From: Podocnemis expansa
Taxonomy: Eukaryota; Chordata; Testudines; Podocnemididae
DNA: 64,000 nucleotides
Direction: 5' to 3'
Assembly: GCA_007922195.1 (NCBI GenBank)
Contig: ML681981.1
Span: 10,505,503 to 10,569,502, forward strand
Part shown: positions 58,348 through 64,000 of the stretch, one piece after another
How the letters are laid out: each line of letters begins with the position of its first letter
Numbering within the stretch: the stretch's first letter is position 1
The notes under the pieces: model-generated
The model's database searches: none
What the model was told of the DNA's origin: nothing
The model's input: the letters and a program-made list of their open reading frames with translations, nothing else
Position numbers and translations under genes: made by a program

Positions 58348-60683
58348 TCACATGGTGATGCCTGAGGCCATGTTATGCGCAGCCACATCCGCTGCATCCA
58401 AGGCTGATTGAAGAAGAGCCTTGGACACTACCTTGCCCTCCCTGATTGCGGCAGCCATGTCCGAACTAGTGTCCTCGTTTAGCGAGCTTAAAAATTTCTC
58501 CAGCGAAGACCAGGCATTAAACACATACCGGCTGAGGATCGCCTGCTGGTTTGCGATTCTCAATTGCAACCCCCCGGTAGAGCTAGACCTTACGGACAAA
58601 CAAATCCAGCCTCTTACTGTCCTTGGATTTGGGCGTAGGGCCTGGGTGGCCCTGCCTCTCTCACTCATTAGCGGCCGCTACTACCAGAGACCCTGGCGTT
58701 GGATGGGAATAAAAATGTCTGTACCCCTTGGAAGGGACAAAGTACTTCTTCTCTGCCCGTTTAGCCTTAGGTGGGATGGAGGCTGTGGTGTGCCATAAGG
58801 TCTTTGTCGTGTTCTGCACAGTTTTAATAAAAGGAAGGGCAATGCGGCTCGGGCCCTCTGGGAGGAGGATGTCCACCATGGGGTCTGCGTCCTCTGTGAT
58901 CTCCTCTGCCTGCAGGTTAAGCCCACGGGCCACCCTGCACAGGAGTTCCTGGTGGGCCTTAGTATCATCTGGGATGGCTACTGGCTTGGCACCCACCGCC
59001 TCATCTGGGGGTGAGGAAGATGACTCCTCTAGGTCGGGTCCTCTAGTCACCGATCTCGAAGGAGCTCCCTGGCTATATTCACACGAAACAACGTTGTTTT
59101 GAAATGATTGTTTCGAAACAACTTGTATCGAAATAAGGTGTTATTTCAAAATAAGTTAATTTTAATTAAGGATAAAAGCTCAAGGCGAAATAGCATGTTC
59201 AGACAACAGTTACTTCGAAACGAGTCACCGTCGTTTCGAAATAACATGTTCTGACAGGATTGTTTCGAAACAATCATTTCGAAACAACGTTGTTTCGTCA
59301 CCCAATGGGGTTTAAGTCGTTTCGAAACAATGCTGTTGTTTCAAAACAATGGAACCCATTGTTTCAAAACAACGGTACGTCGTGTGAACATGGCGTTTCT
59401 TATTTCAAAACAACCTCTGTTGTTTCGAAATAAGACTGCTGTGTGAACACACCCCCTGGCTCTTGGTGACTACACTGGCACGGTCTTGATCATCCCTTAC
59501 AGACTCTATGTCTGAGGTCTCACCAGTACAGGGAAGGACGCTGGCTGTAAAGGACGGTGGCGGTCGTGAGCCCGAAACCGACCTCGTGGTACTTGGTCTA
59601 CAGCTCTGCTCCCGACTAGAAGCCCATGGAGTCCAGAAGGGCCACTGGTGGCCAGGTTGCCTCCCCGGCCATTGCGGGTGAAATGGCAGGGCTAACTCAG
59701 AGGTGGTGCCGCGCTGGGGTCTCTGAGGTGCAACCTCCTCCACCGAGCTGGCTGATCGGCTGCTCCTTGGGGACCACGGCGGTACCACAGCAGACACTGC
59801 CAGGAAGCAATGTTGTCTATCTTGCGGCTCCCAGCTTCAGTGCGGTGGTGATCTGTCCCCTCCCGACGGTGCCGGGGACTGGTACCTTGGCGCTCCCGGC
59901 TGCTGCTATTACTGCTGGCGGTACTGGAGAACAGTGCTGTGGTGGTGGTATCGGTGCCTGCCGGGACTTGCGCAGCTCCGGTGCTGGAGAATGCGGGCGC
60001 GAAGGGGTGCGAAGCGGCATCGGCTTTCCTCTTGACGGCACCGTCCTACTGGGTGCCGGAGGGGTCGGGCCCGGTACCGCCTCGCCAGGCTGCTCTATTA
60101 AGTTCTGAGCAGGCGCGAAGGCCTCTGGCATTGATGGTAACAGAATGTCCTCCTCCAAGATGTCTCTAGCAGGGGAGGAGACGGAGCCCAAACTGGGCTG
60201 GTGCTCCCTCTGCACCGGCACTGCCTGGGCAGGTTTGGCATGAGACAGACCAACTCGGCTCTGACTTTGTTCCCTGAGGGGGGTGCTGTCCTCAGAGTGG
60301 GATTCCCCTTGTCCTTCTTTCTCTTCTTTGCTGGTGGAGACAGGGAACGGTGCCGCTGTGACCTGCTGCTGGACTCCGAGTCGTGGTGCGTCTTCGCAGG
60401 GCACTGTTTCGGTGCCGATGCTGGTGCCAATGACACCGGGGCACTCCGCACCGACGGTGCCGTGCTTGAGCTTGTATCCCCTGGGGCTGGGCGTAAAGCC
60501 TCCTCCCATCATGTGCAGCTTTAGCCTCTGGACTCTGTCCTTTAGAGTACATGGCTTAAAGCCACGACAGATCTTGCACCTCTCAGCAAGATGAGCCTCT
60601 CCGAGGCACAAGAGACAGGATCTGTGTGGATCATCCACCAGCATGGGCTTCTTGCACTTAGTACATGTTTTGAATCCGGGCAT
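58348..60683 (-). pseudogene. DIRS gag-like gene, broken and MITE-interrupted
   Basis: This would be the structural RNA-binding protein of the element. It starts at a methionine at 60683 with a Cys/His cluster (residues 7-42: CTKC, then HRSCLLC, then H, then CKIC), a probable zinc-binding module. A serine-, proline- and arginine-rich stretch follows. The first frame closes at 59817. The reading continues one frame over from about 59797, enters the MITE at 59454, and resumes in that same frame after 59070 (VTRGPDLEESSSSPPDEAVG) to about 58661. A third frame (58668-58348) holds LRIANQQAILSRYVFNAWSS and AALIREGK-like text. The gene has at least two frameshifts plus the insertion. The assignment rests on position and the Cys/His cluster. 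Confidence 0.75.
59071..59454. mobile_element. Palindromic MITE inside the DIRS element, TSD CCT
   Basis: The left end GGCTATATTCACACGAAACA pairs with the right end GCTGTGTGAACACACCC. CCT flanks both sides (59068-59070 and 59455-59457). The interior repeats GTTTCGAAACAA, TTATTTCGAAATAA and AACGTTGTTTCG words, with most CpGs intact. It is closest to the outer arms of the copy at 43845, without the GC core. Element plus duplication is 387 bp, a multiple of three, but it brings in stop codons. Confidence 0.92.
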
Positions 60684-60858
60684 AGCCTGCTCCCGATTCC
60701 AGGGCGGGCAAACAAACTAACTAAAACTAAAAACTAAAAACTAAAACACTCAATCTACCAACTAACTAACTAACACAGGTACTCCTGAAGCGAGGCAACT
60801 CGCTAAGGGAAGGACTGCTTGTGCAGCAACAGTTCCAGCGACCGTCCGGGCGGCAAAG

Positions 60859-61034
60859 AAGGAACTGAGGAGGGAAGGGCCGGCTGGATGCTATATAGAG
60901 CACCGCAATGGCGCCACTCCAGGGGGCACTACAGCCGGCCCTACGGGTACTCTAAGGGAAAAAAATTCCGGCGTTCCATGCACGTGGCGTGCAAACACCT
61001 ACAGGGGGATGGACAGGAACAATCACTCAAAGAA
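60859..61034. repeat. DIRS terminal inverted repeat (5' end of element)
   Basis: This is the inverted partner of 54711-54893: AAGGAACTGAGGAGGGAAGG, GGATGCTATATAGAGC, GGGGGCACTACAGCC, AATTCCGGCGTTCC, CGTGCAAACACCTACAGGGG and ATCACTCAAAGAA. As the upstream end of the element on the - strand it should hold the promoter. GCTCTATATAGC (revcomp of 60891-60902 or so) is a plausible TATA box, about 200 bp before the gag methionine. Confidence 0.88.
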
Positions 61035-62914
61035 CCTCTAGATCTAAACACATGAGCCTGTATTTTTCCTAGGTAAAAAGACCTAGATCATCCAATTCAA
61101 GCTGTAGCAATCTCAACCCATAGATGTGTCCAAGAGGGCCACAGTGAATGAATGTAGGTTACATACAGTAACTCTTCAGCAGGGTCTTATACCTACTTAT
61201 TCAAGGGCAAAGAGCCTAAAGACAAAAATGAATCTCACCCATTAAGACAATCATGAGGCTCTGGTTGAGATGTAAAGATCCATCTGACTGTCAGGATGTG
61301 GAGGGAGAAATTATTTTCTGCAGTAGATTAGACATACATTCACAATCATGCAAATAACTCAAGGCAATAGCTGGGGAAGATGCTAACGTTATTAAATACT
61401 TACAGACAATCTCTTTTTATTTTTCTTTTATTATGGTGATGTTACTTTCAACAGGAGGAGTAAAGCTTTGAAAAGTGTCTGACTTAAGGATCTCATTCCT
61501 ATTGATTTCAATGAAATGTAGGCTCCTAAGTCATTCAGGTGCTTTGGAAAAATGTGCTCTGTATTCATGTTCATGATTCTTCCACAGAATTTTCCACCAA
61601 CTTAATAAAGAGAAGCAATTGCATATTATTTCTTCCACTGACAAATAAATGCTTCTTAAAAAATAGAGATAATTGTTATTGTAATATCCTTCTTTTATAG
61701 AATTTAAAAGGGTAAAGGCTCCACTCCATTATGTGACTCTTGAATTTCCTTATTTTTCAGCACTAGAATTTTCCATCTCTGTTGTGATCCTGTGAAAAGA
61801 ACAGTGTAGGCAGGCACCATATGGGTGCAGGTCTCTCTATTCTACACAATTCTCTTTGCAGCATCATGGTCTTAATATTTATGATGCTCAATTTTTTTGC
61901 ATTTAATGTGTCAAAAAGTGCAGCTATGGTGATTATTTCTTTCTATGCTATTACTAACAGGAGCCATTTGAATGAAACTTAAAGCTATGGTTCACTCTAT
62001 AAGCAAAGAACACATGAAGCAGCAGCTATATATTAATATTGCATTGTCAAGAACACTAAAGAATTTTGCATAACTTAATTAAAAAAAAATAAAATACTAA
62101 TTAAAGGGAAAGTCCCCTTGCTTTCTGTCCCTTTGACTAGCACAGTTCTGTAACAGGAGATGTCGGATTTATTCATGACTCTGTCATAGGTTTCTTATGT
62201 AATCTAGGACAAGTAATCCATTAAAAAATTAATTCTGGTTAGTGTCCCTGTGTAGACAAGCCCTAACTCATGTTAAAATTTTAGAATTGTGGGTGGCTGG
62301 TTTTGGTTGCCTAATCTGAGACAGCTGTCTCTCAGTTTGGGCACCTAAAGTCAGTGGTGGCTTTTGAGGTGTTGGTTTACTGTAGCCATATTCAGGTTTC
62401 TAGCAGATTGGAGGGTGGTTAACCCCCTCCTCTGCCCTGGCTACCCCTCACTCAAAGGGCTGGGCCACAGCAAGGTGGTTCTAAGGCACCCTGACTGATG
62501 GGTATATGGGAGGTAGCTGGCCACCCTTTGGAGCCTAAGCAAGAAGCTGAAGATACTGCAGAAAATAGGAAAACCAGAGTGGCTGCTTGGGGAGAGATAA
62601 AGCAAGCTCCAGGGGCCTAAGAGAGGGGATGCGAGACTTAGATGGATGTAGCCTTCAGGCAGTCTACTTGCAGTAGCCAAGGGAAGGAAAACAATCCTGA
62701 GCTCTTGGGAGCCCTAAGCAGGCCCAAGGCAACAATGAGCTAGAACTGGGCCAGACAAACTGCTAGGAAGGAGGATCTGTATCAAGCATTGTAAATAAAA
62801 GAGCATGGGTGGCTAAAAATCTAAAGGACTCTGGACATGTCTGTATAAGAGGGCAGGAAAAGTCAGATCCTAAGGGGGCGGGGGAGATGACTTGCACTCC
62901 TTCCACCCCCAATT
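61035..62914. other. Non-coding stretch with scraps
   Basis: An old LINE-like phrase (CTATTGATTTCAATGAAATG, then GGCTCCTAAGTCATTCAGGT, then GCTTTGGAAAAATG) lies at 61498-61555. A lone MITE-like right end (GTGTCCCTGTGTAGACAAGC, then CCTAAC) lies at 62241-62266 without a left partner. No gene is recognised. Confidence 0.4.
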
Positions 62915-63045
62915 CAAAGGGTTCCTCATCTGTGAAATGAGGATAATACTTCTTGGGGTGTCAGGAGGATAAAGTCATTAATGTATATGAAGCAATCAGA
63001 TTCTGTGATGCTCTGCCCATTAAAGGCTCTCTGAATAAAATACAT
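62915..63045 (+). repeat. MIR/CORE-SINE-like remnant
   Basis: TTCCTCATCTGTGAAATGAG, then GATAATACTTCTTGGGGTGT, then CAGGAGGATAAAGTCATTAA and ATTCTGTGATGCTC keep the usual order of the MIR core and 3' half. The copy is diverged. Confidence 0.65.
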
Positions 63046-64000
63046 TTTTTAAAAACAACAAACAAAGAAATAATTCCTTAACTATGCCACTGCATGAATC
63101 AACATCAGGGTATTGAGCTAATGGACCAAACTGAATCGCTGAACATTCCTGGGTGCTTTACAATGAAGAATTAATATGTAAATAACAGTTAATTTCCAAA
63201 CAACTCTAGTAGGTTTTGTCTGGCTATGGCCAAAGATCAGTTAATTTACATTTAGATGGTGAACTCTCTAGATCAGGAGTCATGTCTTCCTACAGTGGCT
63301 AACATGATGGGACTACAGTCCTGACATTACTAATAGATAGATATTAAATAGCAGCAATTCTTAAAATAGCCCTTTAGAAATATTAAAATGCACAACATCA
63401 AATGTTTTATACATTTTACAAAACAGAATTTGTAATAAAAATAAGCAATGCTAAAATGAGCACATTAAATACGGTCTGACATCCCTGACAGTACTGATTT
63501 TCTGAAAGGTCCAAAATCATTAAAAAAAAGTAAAACATATGGTAATATCTGGGACCTGCTCTAGAAACAGATAATTTCCTTTCCATTTTAGCAGATTCTG
63601 TATTCTTGATTTTAGCATACACATTGTATCCTACCTGGTGTGTGTGTTGTAATGGAATGCTCTCGGCCAAATTAATCTCTAATGAATGCTCTGGGCCAAA
63701 TGTAGTGTGTTCATATCACACCATTATTACAACTTCTGACAGCACGAGTTCAAGATGACTGCATTATTCATGTACAGCATAGCTAGGCATGGGTTATCCA
63801 GTTTACTTCAAACATTAGGAATATTCTGCAATCTGTGATTGTACTTTTTATATATGTACTTCTCACATGTCTGCTTACTGATCCTACTTTGTCACTGATT
63901 GGTACTATTTTTTTTTTTAACTTGTACCCATCTATCTGTAAAGTCACGGTGCCTTAGTTACCATTTACGTGTTTCAGAGTGACATAAATACTAGAATAAA
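63046..64000. other. Non-coding stretch, possible SINE tail
   Basis: ATGGTGAACTCTCTAGATCA, then GGAGTCATGTCTTCCTACAG, then TGGCTAACATGATGGG at about 63256-63311 resembles the 3' tail found after MIR-like bodies (compare 12004-12050). The rest is anonymous, AT-rich and without a gene. Confidence 0.4.

Larger units (their letters stand above)
54686..61034 (-). mobile_element. DIRS-type tyrosine-recombinase retrotransposon
   Basis: The element is 6.35 kb, of which 384 bp is a nested MITE. Read on the - strand it has a terminal repeat (61034-60859), gag-like gene, reverse transcriptase, RNase H, a further DIRS-type domain, tyrosine recombinase, an internal complementary region (55026-54930), then the inverted terminal repeat (54893-54711) plus an outer extension to 54686. 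DIRS elements replicate through RNA and are thought to integrate a circular intermediate with their recombinase, leaving no target duplication. None is seen here. GAA occurs at both termini (54686-54688 and 61032-61034). Gag and pol are damaged, so this copy cannot move alone. The higher GC of the element stands out against its flanks. Confidence 0.93.

Noticed and set aside
59939..60594. + strand frames over the DIRS gag region
   Set aside because: They are antisense shadows of the gag-like gene, which has the Cys/His cluster and the expected order on the - strand.

Overview
This window is vertebrate nuclear DNA, most likely from a turtle, with a crocodilian or other sauropsid as the fallback. 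The assignment is an inference. It rests on AT-rich non-coding sequence with depleted CpG, a CR1 LINE with the typical 3' end (copies at 39.4-42.0 kb, 16.1 kb and 46.0-46.2 kb), MIR/CORE-SINE-like scraps, many short palindromic DNA transposons with ends close to GGCTATGTCTACAC, and a DIRS-type tyrosine-recombinase retrotransposon. I recognise no host protein-coding exon, tRNA, rRNA or CRISPR array. The window reads as intergenic or deep intronic sequence, and every coding signal I trust belongs to a mobile element.

Layout. 0-9 kb: AT-rich sequence with a MITE inserted in an older dispersed repeat (2.5-3.15 kb), a GC-rich unclassified block (3.4-4.5 kb), a 0.7 kb hairpin element (7.0-7.7 kb) and a second palindromic MITE (7.8-8.3 kb). 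9-22 kb: mostly anonymous sequence with one GC-cored MITE (10.5-11.0 kb) and old SINE/LINE scraps. 22-34 kb: a series of MITEs of several families (22.0, 22.4, 25.3, 25.7, 28.8, 29.7 and 33.3 kb), an inverted pair of a dispersed repeat (26.4 kb) and a two-unit tandem repeat (31.5 kb). 39.3-41.96 kb: a long, dead CR1 copy on the + strand. 42.6-48.6 kb: four more MITEs, two of them back to back. 54.686-61.034 kb: a structurally complete DIRS element on the - strand. The rest is anonymous.

The DIRS element is the most informative part. It has inverted terminal repeats, an internal complementary region whose two halves match the two element ends, and the trinucleotide GAA at both termini but only once at the junction inside that region. 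In element order it carries a gag-like gene, reverse transcriptase, RNase H, a DIRS-specific domain and a tyrosine recombinase. Gag and pol are broken by stops and frameshifts. The recombinase frame is open for 380 residues with its R, H, R and Y residues visible. A 384-bp MITE with a 3-bp target duplication sits inside gag, so the DIRS copy is older than that insertion.

Eight MITE copies have clean 3-bp target duplications (TAA, TAT, TTA, CTA, TTT, TAG, CCT, TAA). They share similar ends but have unrelated palindromic interiors. This suggests one Harbinger-like transposase moved several non-autonomous families. No transposase gene was seen here.
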